Positions 34,902 to 43,786 of a stretch of 64,000 bases of DNA are shown one piece after another. The stretch spans positions 52,062 to 116,061 of the forward strand of contig JBDRUV010000003.1 of assembly GCA_039801505.1 (NCBI GenBank), given 5' to 3'. The notes beneath the pieces are model-generated. The model saw nothing but the letters and a program-made list of their open reading frames with translations, had not been told where the DNA came from and searched no databases. Source of the stretch: a candidate division WOR-3 bacterium (GTDB taxonomy: Bacteria; Hydrothermota; Tepidihabitantia; Tepidihabitantales; CAIPLT01). The first letter of the stretch is position 1; the number at the start of each line of letters is the position of its first letter. Made by a program: the position numbers and the translations under genes.

Positions 34902-37475
34902 TTAGTCGTTGGCATAAGTGGGGACAAATTCAATATTATTATCTTTTAGGGTTACAGTAATCTTGGTTGGCTTTTTATCAAGTTCTAACAGGAATTTCGC
35001 CAATGGATTTTCTAGCAATCGTTGAATTGTTCGCTTCAACGGCCGAGCACCATATTCGGGATCAAAACCTTCATTAATTAATTTTTCTTTTACATGGTCA
35101 GAGACCTCTAAGCTAATCTCTTGCTCTTTTACGCGTTCTTTAAGGTAATTGAGCTGCAACTCAACGATTTTATACATATCTTCTTTAGTGAGATGCTTAA
35201 ACACAATAATCTCGTCGATTCGGTTTAAAAATTCTGGTCGAAATGTCCGCTTAAGAATATCATATAATAACTCCTTGTCATAATTGCGTTTGCCAAACAA
35301 CTCTGTACCTAAATTAGAGGTCATGATTACAATGGTATTAGTGAAATCCACCGTCCGTCCTTGGCCATCGGTTAATCGCCCGTCGTCTAAAATTTGCAGA
35401 AGGATATTAAATACATCCGGATGAGCTTTTTCAATTTCATCTAGAAGGATTACTCGATACGGTCGACGACGCACGGCTTCAGTAAGCTGTCCACCTTCTT
35501 CATAACCGACATACCCCGGTGGTGCGCCAATTAATCTTGATACCGTATGTTTCTCCATATATTCGCTCATATCAATCCGAACTAAAGCATTCTCACCGTC
35601 AAATAGAAATGCGGCTAAGGTTTTAGCCAGCTCGGTTTTACCCACCCCAGTGGGTCCTAAGAAGATAAAGCTGCCGATCGGCCGGTTGCGATCACTAAGC
35701 CCAACCCGGGCGCGTCGAATAGCATTAGCCACTGCGGAAACTGCTTCTTCTTGATCCACGATCCGTTTGTGTAAATAATCTTCAAGATTTCGAAGTTTTT
35801 CGCGTTCGGATTCTAAAATGTTTTCAACTGGAATGCCCGTCCATTTAGAGACAATCTCAGCAATATCCTGTTCTGTAACTTGCTCGCGGAACAAACTCTT
35901 GGTGCTTTTGCGAATTTTGGCTAACTCATTTTCCTTTTCCTCAAGTTCTTTTTTAAGATGAGTTAACTTGGTATATTCTAGCTGAGCGGCTAGATTTAAG
36001 TCATATACACGCTTAGCTTTCTCGATTTCATACTGGGTTTTTTCAATTTCGGCCTTTATATTCTTAATTGTCGAAAGCAGATCACGTTCTTTATACCATT
36101 GATTTTCCAGAGCTTTTTTCTCTTCTTTTAATTTATTAATCTCCACTTCCAGTTCAGTAATTTTTTCTTGGGCATCCGGTTCATTTTTTAATGAAAGTTT
36201 TTCCATCTCTAATTGCATTATCTTACGATCGATTTCATCAATAACTAAGGGTTTTGAGGTAATTTCCATTTTTAGCTTAGCAGCCGCCTCATCAACTAAG
36301 TCAATGGCCTTATCCGGTAAAAATCTCTCAGTAATATAACGATTAGACAGAACCGCAGCCGCAATTAATGCCGCATCGGAAATTTTTACCCCATGGTGAA
36401 TTTCGTATCGTTCTTTTAGCCCTCGAAGAATAGAAATTGTATCTTCAACCGATGGTTCACTTACATAGACTGGTTGAAAACGTCGTTCTAAGGCTTTATC
36501 TTTTTCAATGTACTTCCGATATTCATTCAAAGTTGTAGCGCCGATACAGCGCAATTCACCTCGGGCAAGCATCGGTTTTAACAGATTACTGGCGTCAATT
36601 GCTCCTTCAGCCGCACCGGCCCCAACTACGGTATGTAATTCGTCAATAAAAAGAATAATTCTACCATCAGAATTTGCTACATCCCGGAGCACAGCTTTCA
36701 GGCGATTTTCAAATTCACCCCGGTATTTCGTCCCGGCAATCAATGCTCCAAGATCTAACGCAATAATCCGGCGATCTTGTAGACTTTCTGGGACATCACC
36801 TCGAACGATTCGCTGTGCTAACCCTTCAACAATTGCAGTCTTACCAACTCCAGCTTCACCGATAAGAACCGGGTTATTTTTAGTCCGTCGCGATAAAACC
36901 TGGATAACCCGTCGAATCTCATCATCGCGACCGATAACCGGATCTAATTTACCTTGTCGAGCTAGTTCGGTAATGTCTCGACCAAATTTTTGTAATGCTT
37001 GATAGGTAGTTTCGGCATCAGGGTCAGTAATTTTTTGATTACCTCGGATTGTTTTCAGGGCCGAAAGTATTTTGTCTTGAGTAATATGGTAATCCTTGAA
37101 TAATTTAGCGATTTCCCCAGAGCTAGACTCTGCCATGGCTAAAAGAATATGCTCGGTTGCGATATAATCATCACCCATATTTTTAGCTTTCTTTTCGGCT
37201 TCTAAAAGAATGGTATTAAGCTCACCGGACAGGTATAATTGGCCCGAACCCGAAACTTTGGGTAATTTTTTCAACTCATTTTTAACTCGTAATTTAATGG
37301 AATCTAGCGGCGCCCCAATAGCTTGCAAAATGTCTATTGTTATTGAGTCTTCTTGGTTTAAGAAAGCATCAAAAAGATGTAACGGAGTTAACTCCTGGTG
37401 CCCGGATTCTAAAGCAGTGCTTTGAGCAAGCTCTAGGGCTTCCAATGTTTTTCTCGTAAACTTCTCGTATTTCAT
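34902..37475 (-). CDS. clpB: ATP-dependent disaggregase ClpB
   Basis: This 857-residue AAA+ protein has the Clp N-terminal domain (about 1-145), NBD1 with GEAGVGKT, a coiled-coil middle domain (about 395-530) and NBD2 with GPTGVGKT and [11 protein letters not shown]. The middle domain separates it from ClpC/ClpA, and no ClpP-binding loop was noticed. It rescues aggregated proteins with DnaK. The ATG at 37475 is where homology begins (MKYEKFT). It is divergent from lysS; a palindrome (37512-37527) lies upstream. Confidence 0.95.
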   Translation of the reverse strand: MKYEKFTRKTLEALELAQSTALESGHQELTPLHLFDAFLNQEDSITIDILQAIGAPLDSIKLRVKNELKKLPKVSGSGQLYLSGELNTILLEAEKKAKNMGDDYIATEHILLAMAESSSGEIAKLFKDYHITQDKILSALKTIRGNQKITDPDAETTYQALQKFGRDITELARQGKLDPVIGRDDEIRRVIQVLSRRTKNNPVLIGEAGVGKTAIVEGLAQRIVRGDVPESLQDRRIIALDLGALIAGTKYRGEFENRLKAVLRDVANSDGRIILFIDELHTVVGAGAAEGAIDASNLLKPMLARGELRCIGATTLNEYRKYIEKDKALERRFQPVYVSEPSVEDTISILRGLKERYEIHHGVKISDAALIAAAVLSNRYITERFLPDKAIDLVDEAAAKLKMEITSKPLVIDEIDRKIMQLEMEKLSLKNEPDAQEKITELEVEINKLKEEKKALENQWYKERDLLSTIKNIKAEIEKTQYEIEKAKRVYDLNLAAQLEYTKLTHLKKELEEKENELAKIRKSTKSLFREQVTEQDIAEIVSKWTGIPVENILESEREKLRNLEDYLHKRIVDQEEAVSAVANAIRRARVGLSDRNRPIGSFIFLGPTGVGKTELAKTLAAFLFDGENALVRIDMSEYMEKHTVSRLIGAPPGYVGYEEGGQLTEAVRRRPYRVILLDEIEKAHPDVFNILLQILDDGRLTDGQGRTVDFTNTIVIMTSNLGTELFGKRNYDKELLYDILKRTFRPEFLNRIDEIIVFKHLTKEDMYKIVELQLNYLKERVKEQEISLEVSDHVKEKLINEGFDPEYGARPLKRTIQRLLENPLAKFLLELDKKPTKITVTLKDNNIEFVPTYAND

Positions 37476-37511
37476 ACCACTAATTAGACTCAAGAATTGG
37501 CTATTTAGATT

Positions 37512-37527
37512 CCTTATTATTATAAGG
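37512..37527. promoter_or_regulatory. Perfect inverted repeat upstream of clpB
   Basis: CCTTAT and ATAAGG arms around a 4-nt centre, 36 nt before the clpB ATG and just behind the lysS -35 box. It overlaps a TATAAT-like sequence on the minus strand and could be an operator. It is not the CIRCE sequence. Confidence 0.4.
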
Positions 37528-37531
37528 GTTA

Positions 37532-37559
37532 TTGACATTTTGATTATTAAAATTATAAT
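37532..37559 (+). promoter_or_regulatory. Leaderless-type promoter of lysS
   Basis: TTGACA (37532-37537), 16-nt spacer, TATAAT (37554-37559), 6 nt from the ATG at 37566. Confidence 0.85.
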
Positions 37560-37565
37560 GTAACA

Positions 37566-39101
37566 ATGTTAGACAATAATCTTTCTCCTAATGCGCAAGA
37601 TGAACGAATTTTCCGACTCAAAAAACTAGAACAGCTAAAATCCGAAATTGGTTTTCCCTATCGTTTTGATCGAACACATACAGCCCAAGAAGTTATAAAA
37701 TATTTTGAAGAATTACAACAGCAAAGCGCTACAGTTCGGGTCGCTGGCCGGATTTTTTCTATAAGAAAACACGGAAAAACCAAATTTGTTGACCTTCAAG
37801 ACCAAAGTGGTAAAATTCAGCTTTATTTTCGTAAGGACATCCTGGGTGATTCTTACGAAAAGTTCGAGTTAGTTGACATTGGCGATTTGCTGGGGGTAAC
37901 CGGTGAGGTCTTCAAAACCAATGCTGGTGAAATCACAATTCTTGTAAAATCATACCAAATTTTAGCCAAGTCACTGCGTCCTTTGCCTGAAAAGTGGCAT
38001 GGTCTTGAAGACGTTGAGATGCGCTATCGCCAACGATATCTTGATCTAATCGCCAATCCGCAAGCTAAAAAAATCATTTTACTGCGCAGTAAAATAATTG
38101 GACTTTTAAGAAAGTTTTTTGAAGCGAAGGGATTTGTTGAGATTGAGACCCCAATTTTACAGCCGATTTATGGAGGAGCGACGGCTAAGCCATTTGAAAC
38201 ATATTACAATGTATTAGATGAAAAAATGTTTCTACGAATTTCTGACGAACTTTATCTAAAGCGCTTAATTGTGGGAGGTATAGAAAAAGTATTTGAAATC
38301 GGTAAAGACTTTCGAAATGAAGGAGTTGACCGTTTTCATAATCCGGAATTTACGCAACTTGAAGCCTACGAGGCGTATAAAGATTACAATGACATGATGT
38401 CTTTAGTTGAAGAGCTCTTTCAGTTTTTAAGTTACAATTTATATCAGAAATATGAAATTGAATATACCTACGAAAAAACAGAAAAACTCATAGAAAATAA
38501 TGGCAAAAGAGAAAAAATAATCGAAGAAAAAAAACATGTATTAAACTTTAATAGACCATGGCGCCGGGTAAAGTTTTGTGAGGCATTAAATGAAAAATTA
38601 GGATTCGATGTGCTTAACGCTACCTATGATAAGCTTTGGAATCGAGCACTTGAAGAAAAAATAATAGAACCTAATACTATTCAAAAACCAAGCCTGGTAA
38701 AATTGATTGACAAACTATTTTCTCATCTTGTTCAACGAGAGCTCTTAGATCCGACCTTTGTTATTGATTATCCCAAAATCACTACTCCGCTGGCTCGAGC
38801 CCACCGAGAAAACCCACAACTAGTAGAACGATTCGAACCGATTATATGTCGCATTGAAATCGGAAATGCGTTCTCGGAACTTAATGATCCATTAGAGCAA
38901 CGCCGACGTTTCGAAGAGCAAATAAAACAACAAGAAAAATATGCTACATTGGATGAAGATTTTTTAATGGCACTAGAGTACGGAATGCCGCCAACTGCTG
39001 GCATTGGGTTAGGAATTGATCGAATCGTAATGATTTTTAGTAACGTCTATAATATTCGTGAGGTAATTCCTTTCCCCCAATTAAAACCACTTAAGGAATA
39101 A
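37566..39101 (+). CDS. lysS: Lysine--tRNA ligase, class II
   Basis: This 511-residue class II synthetase has an OB-fold anticodon-binding domain (about 55-155), [11 protein letters not shown] at its end, motif 1 ([17 protein letters not shown]), motif 2 ([20 protein letters not shown]) and motif 3 ([10 protein letters not shown]). It charges tRNA-Lys. An inserted charged stretch (about 300-325) between motifs 2 and 3 is somewhat longer than usual. Confidence 0.95.
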   Translation: MLDNNLSPNAQDERIFRLKKLEQLKSEIGFPYRFDRTHTAQEVIKYFEELQQQSATVRVAGRIFSIRKHGKTKFVDLQDQSGKIQLYFRKDILGDSYEKFELVDIGDLLGVTGEVFKTNAGEITILVKSYQILAKSLRPLPEKWHGLEDVEMRYRQRYLDLIANPQAKKIILLRSKIIGLLRKFFEAKGFVEIETPILQPIYGGATAKPFETYYNVLDEKMFLRISDELYLKRLIVGGIEKVFEIGKDFRNEGVDRFHNPEFTQLEAYEAYKDYNDMMSLVEELFQFLSYNLYQKYEIEYTYEKTEKLIENNGKREKIIEEKKHVLNFNRPWRRVKFCEALNEKLGFDVLNATYDKLWNRALEEKIIEPNTIQKPSLVKLIDKLFSHLVQRELLDPTFVIDYPKITTPLARAHRENPQLVERFEPIICRIEIGNAFSELNDPLEQRRRFEEQIKQQEKYATLDEDFLMALEYGMPPTAGIGLGIDRIVMIFSNVYNIREVIPFPQLKPLKE

Positions 39102-39134
39102 TCTTTGAAAAACAATTGCGGAAAGTTAACAGTC

Positions 39135-40346
39135 ATGAGTAGTGAACTATTTATCGCTACAAGATATTTAAAATCAAGACACAGGAATTTTTTTTCAGCC
39201 GGTTCTTTAATAACTATCGGAGGTATTTTTATTGGTGTTTTTGCAATTATCGTTGTTATGTCGGTAATGAACGGATTTCACAAGGAGCTTAAGACTCGAA
39301 TTCTAGGTTTCACACCTCATATTATGATTATGCGATACGATTATCAGCCGATCGCCGATTTTGATTCCCTTCTTAAAGAAGTTATTAAAGTACCTTATGT
39401 TCAGTATGCCGAGCCTTTTGTGCTAACAAAAACTATTATTCGCAAAGGCAACATCTCGGATGGAATCGTAGTTCGAGGAATCGAAGAAAGTACGGGCTGG
39501 AATATTATTAATCTGCCTAAAGATCTTGTTGCCGGATCCTTGGATTTAAGTGAAGGAAAAATCATCTTAGGTGTTGATTTGGCCAGAAGTATTGATGCTA
39601 CCGTTGGCGATAGTGTCACATTAGTTGCCCCATTCGCTGGTGAACCAACTCCAGTAGGTTTTATCCCTAAATTGAAAGAATTTATTGTGAGCGGAATTTT
39701 TGACGCTGGAATGTATGATTATAACACAAGTTTTGTTTATTTAGGAATCAAAAGTCTTCAAGATTTTTTGGATATGAAAAACAAGGTGTCTGGTATCGAA
39801 ATAAAATTGACCGATCTTAATAAAACCGATTATGTCACTAAAGAGCTCAGAAGAAAAATATCTTATCCTTATCGAATATTAGATTGGAAGACGATGAATC
39901 GTAATGTGTTTACAGCCCTAAGATTAGAAAAAGTGGTTACATTTATTGTTCTAATTTTAATCATCTTGGTTGCTGCATTTGGGATTTTGGGGTTACTAAT
40001 AACAATGGTAATAAAGAAAACGAAGGAGATCGGCATTTTAAACGCCCTGGGAGTAAAAAAGAAGGGAATTTTAAAAATTTTCATTCTAACCGGTTCGCTC
40101 ATGGGAATTATTGGAACTACTTTTGGGGTTTTGATTGGAATATTAGTATCATGGCTATTAGATAAATATCGACTTGTAAATCTCCCCGGTGATGTGTTTT
40201 TTATAAAGAATTTACCTGTAGAAATTTCTTATACTGACATCATCTTGGTGGCGACTTCGGCAATATTAATTTCGTTCTTGGCAACAATTTATCCAGCATA
40301 CAAAGCTGCCAACTTAACCCCTGTTGAAGCTATAAGGAATGAATAA
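39135..40346 (+). CDS. LolC/LolE-family lipoprotein-releasing permease
   Basis: This 403-residue protein is a MacB/FtsX-fold permease: helix at about 17-45, a large periplasmic domain, then three helices near the C-terminus with KTKEIGILNALGVKKKGI and PAYKAANLTPVEAIRNE. LolCDE extracts lipoproteins from the inner membrane. The ATG at 39135 (MSSELFIATRYLKSRHR) matches the family start; a TTG further up was rejected. LolD follows. Confidence 0.87.
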   Translation: MSSELFIATRYLKSRHRNFFSAGSLITIGGIFIGVFAIIVVMSVMNGFHKELKTRILGFTPHIMIMRYDYQPIADFDSLLKEVIKVPYVQYAEPFVLTKTIIRKGNISDGIVVRGIEESTGWNIINLPKDLVAGSLDLSEGKIILGVDLARSIDATVGDSVTLVAPFAGEPTPVGFIPKLKEFIVSGIFDAGMYDYNTSFVYLGIKSLQDFLDMKNKVSGIEIKLTDLNKTDYVTKELRRKISYPYRILDWKTMNRNVFTALRLEKVVTFIVLILIILVAAFGILGLLITMVIKKTKEIGILNALGVKKKGILKIFILTGSLMGIIGTTFGVLIGILVSWLLDKYRLVNLPGDVFFIKNLPVEISYTDIILVATSAILISFLATIYPAYKAANLTPVEAIRNE

Positions 40347-40354
40347 AATTTATC

Positions 40355-40383
40355 TTGACGACTCCATCAATGCATTTTATAAT
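40355..40383 (+). promoter_or_regulatory. Leaderless-type promoter of lolD
   Basis: TTGACG (40355-40360), 17-nt spacer, TATAAT (40378-40383), 7 nt from the ATG at 40391. It lies right after the permease stop and shows that lolD has its own start of transcription. Confidence 0.8.
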
Positions 40384-40390
40384 TAATAAA

Positions 40391-41068
40391 ATGAACAGTA
40401 CTATTTTGCAGGCAGTCAATATCTCCAAAACCTTTGTATCAGGAAATGAAAAATTAGAAGTATTAAAAGATATTAGTTTAGAAGTACAGGTTGGAGAGTG
40501 GCTTTGTATTTTAGGCCCTTCAGGCAGCGGTAAGAGTACTTTGCTTCACATTTTAGGTGGTTTGGATCGTCCTGATAGTGGCATAGTAAAAATTAACAAT
40601 GTACTAATTAGTAATCTCGAACCCGATAAAATCTGCGAGGTCCGGAATCGTTCTATCGGCTTTGTATTCCAATTTCATCATTTATTACCAGAATTTAACG
40701 TTATCGAAAATGTTGCGTTACCGCTGTTAATTCGAGGCGTCCCAAAAGATAGCGCATTTAGGCATGCCGAAAAGATACTTTCTGATTTAGATTTTAACAA
40801 CAGAACACAGGCCTCGATTACCGAACTTTCTGGGGGTGAACGTCAAAAAGTAGCGTTAGCTCGAGCATTAGTTATCGATCCGCTAATAATACTAGCTGAT
40901 GAACCTACCGGCAACCTAGACGTAACTAATACCGAGATGCTTTTGGGACTATTTAAAAAAATTAATCAAGAAAAACAAGTAACAATTATTACCGTAACCC
41001 ACAATCAAAATTTAGTTGCATTTGCGCACCGCAAGTTGTTTTTAAAAAACGGCAAATTGTTTTCGTAG
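40391..41068 (+). CDS. lolD: Lipoprotein-releasing ATPase LolD
   Basis: This 225-residue ABC ATPase has GPSGSGKST, ELSGGERQKVALARAL and ILADEPTGNLD, and powers the LolC/E permease encoded just upstream. The upstream in-frame ATG-like start (about 12 codons earlier) overlaps the -35 box of the promoter at 40355-40383, so the ATG at 40391 is taken as the start. The mcsA gene follows 9 nt later. Confidence 0.9.
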   Translation: MNSTILQAVNISKTFVSGNEKLEVLKDISLEVQVGEWLCILGPSGSGKSTLLHILGGLDRPDSGIVKINNVLISNLEPDKICEVRNRSIGFVFQFHHLLPEFNVIENVALPLLIRGVPKDSAFRHAEKILSDLDFNNRTQASITELSGGERQKVALARALVIDPLIILADEPTGNLDVTNTEMLLGLFKKINQEKQVTIITVTHNQNLVAFAHRKLFLKNGKLFS

Positions 41069-41077
41069 CGTAGTATT

Positions 41078-41572
41078 ATGAAAGAGTGTAATATTTGCCA
41101 CAAGCCTGAGGTTTTCATAATTGTAAATACAGTAGATAGAGAGGGTAATGTTCAAGAATTAGCCCTATGCAAGGATTGCGCTCAAAAGAAAGGAATCAGT
41201 GAAATCAAGAAAATAAAGTTAACACCGGCAGAAATTATTATGAAATTGCAAATGACCTCAGATGCAAATGACCAAAAAATCACGTGTAATTTTTGTAATA
41301 TTACCTGGGCAAATTTTCGAACAACGGGACGGCTTGGATGCGAACATTGCTACGAAAGTTTTAAAAATCAATTAGATTCACTAATAAAAGAAATTCATGG
41401 CGCAACATTACACAGAGGAAAAACTGTGACCTCGGGCAGAAAGACAACTTACGATCGTTTTGTTATCAAAAAACTAACAAAACAAATGCGGCAAGCAATT
41501 CAAAACGAAGATTATGAAAAAGCCGCAGTGATTCGCGATCAAATAACGAAAATAAAAAAAGGAATAGTATAG
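41078..41572 (+). CDS. mcsA: McsA-like zinc-finger/UVR protein
   Basis: This 164-residue protein has CxxC pairs at C4/C7, C31/C34, C70/C73 and C88/C91 (two zinc sites) and a C-terminal UVR motif (about 130-164; QAIQNEDYEKAAVIRDQI). It is the partner and activator of the McsB arginine kinase encoded next. In Firmicutes the order is ctsR-mcsA-mcsB-clpC; here ctsR and clpC are absent and lolD lies upstream. Confidence 0.9.
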   Translation: MKECNICHKPEVFIIVNTVDREGNVQELALCKDCAQKKGISEIKKIKLTPAEIIMKLQMTSDANDQKITCNFCNITWANFRTTGRLGCEHCYESFKNQLDSLIKEIHGATLHRGKTVTSGRKTTYDRFVIKKLTKQMRQAIQNEDYEKAAVIRDQITKIKKGIV

Positions 41573-41590
41573 AACTGCTTCCTAATAGTT

Positions 41591-42703
41591 ATGGAAAATA
41601 ATACTTTTACGATTATCAGCCGAACAATTCCTTATTGGTTAGTTTCTGGAGCTCCGTTTGAGGATATAGTAATTTCTAGTCGCCTACGGTACGCTCGAAA
41701 CATTGCTGGATATCGTTTCCCTAATTTGGCGTCTAACGAAGAACTTGGAGAAATTTTTGAAATGGCCAGAGCAGCTTTAGAAAATACACAAATCCCTTTA
41801 GAGACAGAAAAGATAGAATTCATAACAGTAACTGAGTTTACGGATTTACAAGGTGAATTTTTATTAGAACGGCATCTAATTTCGCCCGATTTTCTAAAAA
41901 AAATTAAATCCCGTGAAAAAGATGACAAAAATAAACACTTAAGTACCTTGGGGGTTTTTATAAGCAATGATGAAACAATAAGTATAATGGTTAACGAAGA
42001 AGATCACTTACGATTTCAAGTTATTAGCGCGGGTCTTGAGTTCGACAAGAGTTTTTCGAAATTAAATACTCTTGATGATATTTTCGAATCCACGTTGCGT
42101 TATGCATTCTCGCCGCAATACGGATACCTAACTGCTTGTCCAACTAACGTTGGTACAGGATTTCGAGTATCAATAATGGCGCATTTACCGGGATTGGTGC
42201 TCACCAAAGAAATAAATCAAGCCTTAAATGCAATTTGGCAGTTTAATTGCCTAGTCCGCGGCTTATATGGCGAAGGTACTGAAACTCGTGGATATTTCTT
42301 TCAAATCTCTAATAGTATCACTCTGGGACAAACAGAACAAGAAATTATGCAAGGCATAAAAAATATTATTACGCAGTTAATTAATCATGAAAAAAAAGCC
42401 CGTGATTTTTTATTGAAAACAATGAAAACCGAACTAGAAGATAAAGTTTATAGAGCATACGCGATTTTACGTTCAGCACGGTTATTAAATAGCGACGAAG
42501 CTTTAAACCTTTTAGCTACGGTACGATTAGGAGTTGCTACAGAAATCCTAAATGAAGTTTCTCTTACAACATTAAATAAAATTATGATTTTATTAAAACC
42601 AGCAAATCTTCAGATATTCTATAATCAAACTCTAAATCCATATGAACGTGATGAAAAAAGGGCATCACTTATCAGAACAATTTTACAAGAATCTCAAAAT
42701 TAA
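41591..42703 (+). CDS. mcsB: Protein-arginine kinase McsB
   Basis: This 370-residue phosphagen-kinase-fold protein has ISSRLRYARNIAGYRFP, the catalytic Cys-containing LTACPTNVGTGFRVS, and RGLYGEGTE, the McsB signature. McsB phosphorylates arginine on misfolded proteins, marking them in Firmicutes for ClpCP. It lies 18 nt after mcsA. No clpC is in the window, though clpB is 4 kb away on the other strand. Confidence 0.93.
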   Translation: MENNTFTIISRTIPYWLVSGAPFEDIVISSRLRYARNIAGYRFPNLASNEELGEIFEMARAALENTQIPLETEKIEFITVTEFTDLQGEFLLERHLISPDFLKKIKSREKDDKNKHLSTLGVFISNDETISIMVNEEDHLRFQVISAGLEFDKSFSKLNTLDDIFESTLRYAFSPQYGYLTACPTNVGTGFRVSIMAHLPGLVLTKEINQALNAIWQFNCLVRGLYGEGTETRGYFFQISNSITLGQTEQEIMQGIKNIITQLINHEKKARDFLLKTMKTELEDKVYRAYAILRSARLLNSDEALNLLATVRLGVATEILNEVSLTTLNKIMILLKPANLQIFYNQTLNPYERDEKRASLIRTILQESQN

Positions 42704-42748
42704 TTCTTTACATAAGTTACTCTTTACCAACAATCCACAAAACTAGCT

Positions 42749-43582
42749 ATGGGATTTGAATTTACTAACTCTTCGTTAAAAGATGCCCAAGTTGTTATAT
42801 TAGGAATTCCTTTCGACCGAACTAGTTCATATATGGGGGGATGCCGATTTGCTCCGCAATTTATCAGAATCGGCGGCGAAAACATTGAAGCATATAGTCC
42901 ATATTTTAATGAACATATAACAAAATACGCTATTCATGATGCCGGCGATGTCTTATTAGATTATTCAACAGTAAAACAGACCTTTAACCAAATCCGACGA
43001 AAAATACGAAAATATCTCCAGGCTAAAAAAAAATTATTAATTCTAGGTGGCGAGCACACAATTACGATACCGATAATCCAAGAGTTTTTACGCTTCTATC
43101 CGAATTTGTATATTATTCAACTCGATGCTCACTCTGATACACGAGATACCTTTCTAGGTGAAAAATTTTGCCATGCAACCGTAATAAAGCGAATCAGCGA
43201 AATGGTGTCCACTGAAAGGATAATACAACTTGGTCTCCGTTCGTTAACAGTTTCACCTCAAAATCCCAATCAATTCTTATTTACTGTACTAGAACCAATT
43301 TATAAAATAAAAGATATAATTAAAGAAAGTCCTTGTTATTTAACGTTAGATATTGATGTTATTGACTGTGGACTTTTCCCAGCTGTACAAACCCCGGTTC
43401 CTGGGGGAATAGATTATAAAGAACTTTTCAATGCAATCTACGAATTTCGTAAGATTAACATTGTGGGTTGTGACCTTGTTGAATATAGTCCACTCGTAAT
43501 GCCTAATTTAAATTATGCGTCAGTCGCAGCTGAAATCACTCGAGAACTGTTGTTACTTCTTTGTCATAAACTGTCTTTATGA
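42749..43582 (+). CDS. speB: Agmatinase/arginase-family ureohydrolase
   Basis: This 277-residue enzyme has the binuclear manganese ligands of ureohydrolases: H103 (GGEHT), D126, H128, D130 (LDAHSD) and D201, D203 (LDIDVID), with the closing TPVPGG motif. It hydrolyses agmatine or a related guanidine to urea and an amine; the short length and GIPFDRTSSY start favour agmatinase, but the substrate is not proven. It lies 45 nt after mcsB with no clear promoter between. Confidence 0.85.
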   Translation: MGFEFTNSSLKDAQVVILGIPFDRTSSYMGGCRFAPQFIRIGGENIEAYSPYFNEHITKYAIHDAGDVLLDYSTVKQTFNQIRRKIRKYLQAKKKLLILGGEHTITIPIIQEFLRFYPNLYIIQLDAHSDTRDTFLGEKFCHATVIKRISEMVSTERIIQLGLRSLTVSPQNPNQFLFTVLEPIYKIKDIIKESPCYLTLDIDVIDCGLFPAVQTPVPGGIDYKELFNAIYEFRKINIVGCDLVEYSPLVMPNLNYASVAAEITRELLLLLCHKLSL

Positions 43583-43590
43583 CAATTAAA

Positions 43591-43613
43591 AAGTTAAATT
43601 TATTAATAATTTA
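43591..43613 (+). other. Hairpin after the agmatinase gene
   Basis: Perfect 8-bp inverted repeat (GTTAAATT/AATTTAAC) around a 7-nt loop. No T-run follows on the plus strand, so it is a weak terminator candidate or a processing hairpin just before the next Shine-Dalgarno. Confidence 0.4.
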
Positions 43614-43633
43614 ACCAAAAAGGAGGATTAGAT

Positions 43634-43783
43634 ATGTGCTGTGACGTGTGTCCATATTATAATGATTGTGAAGAAACCGGAAAATGTACTGAGAAGTGTT
43701 GTCCTGATTGTCCCGACTATGATCACTGCATGGGTAACGAAAACTTTGATGAAGAATGGGATGATACCGAAGATGATTTTTGA
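43634..43783 (+). CDS. 49-residue cysteine-rich protein with duplicated CCx2CPxYx2C motif
   Basis: A short gene with a strong Shine-Dalgarno (AGGAGG, 43621-43626, 7 nt before the ATG). The product has 9 cysteines in 49 residues at 2, 3, 6, 12, 18, 22, 23, 26 and 32. Residues 2-12 and 22-32 are two copies of CC-x2-C-P-x-Y-x2-C, and the tail (33-49) is very acidic with no Cys. The pattern suggests a metal- or cluster-binding protein such as a metallothionein-like or tiny chaperone; no family was recognised. It ends 4 bp from the convergent propeller gene. Confidence 0.78.
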   Translation: MCCDVCPYYNDCEETGKCTEKCCPDCPDYDHCMGNENFDEEWDDTEDDF

Positions 43784-43786
43784 TCG

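Noticed and set aside
36508..37002. 164-codon frame antisense to clpB
   Set aside because: Shadow of a strongly conserved AAA+ coding region; no own signals.
40355..40390. Longer N-terminus for lolD
   Set aside because: These bases form the -35 and -10 boxes of its promoter; ABC homology starts after the ATG at 40391.
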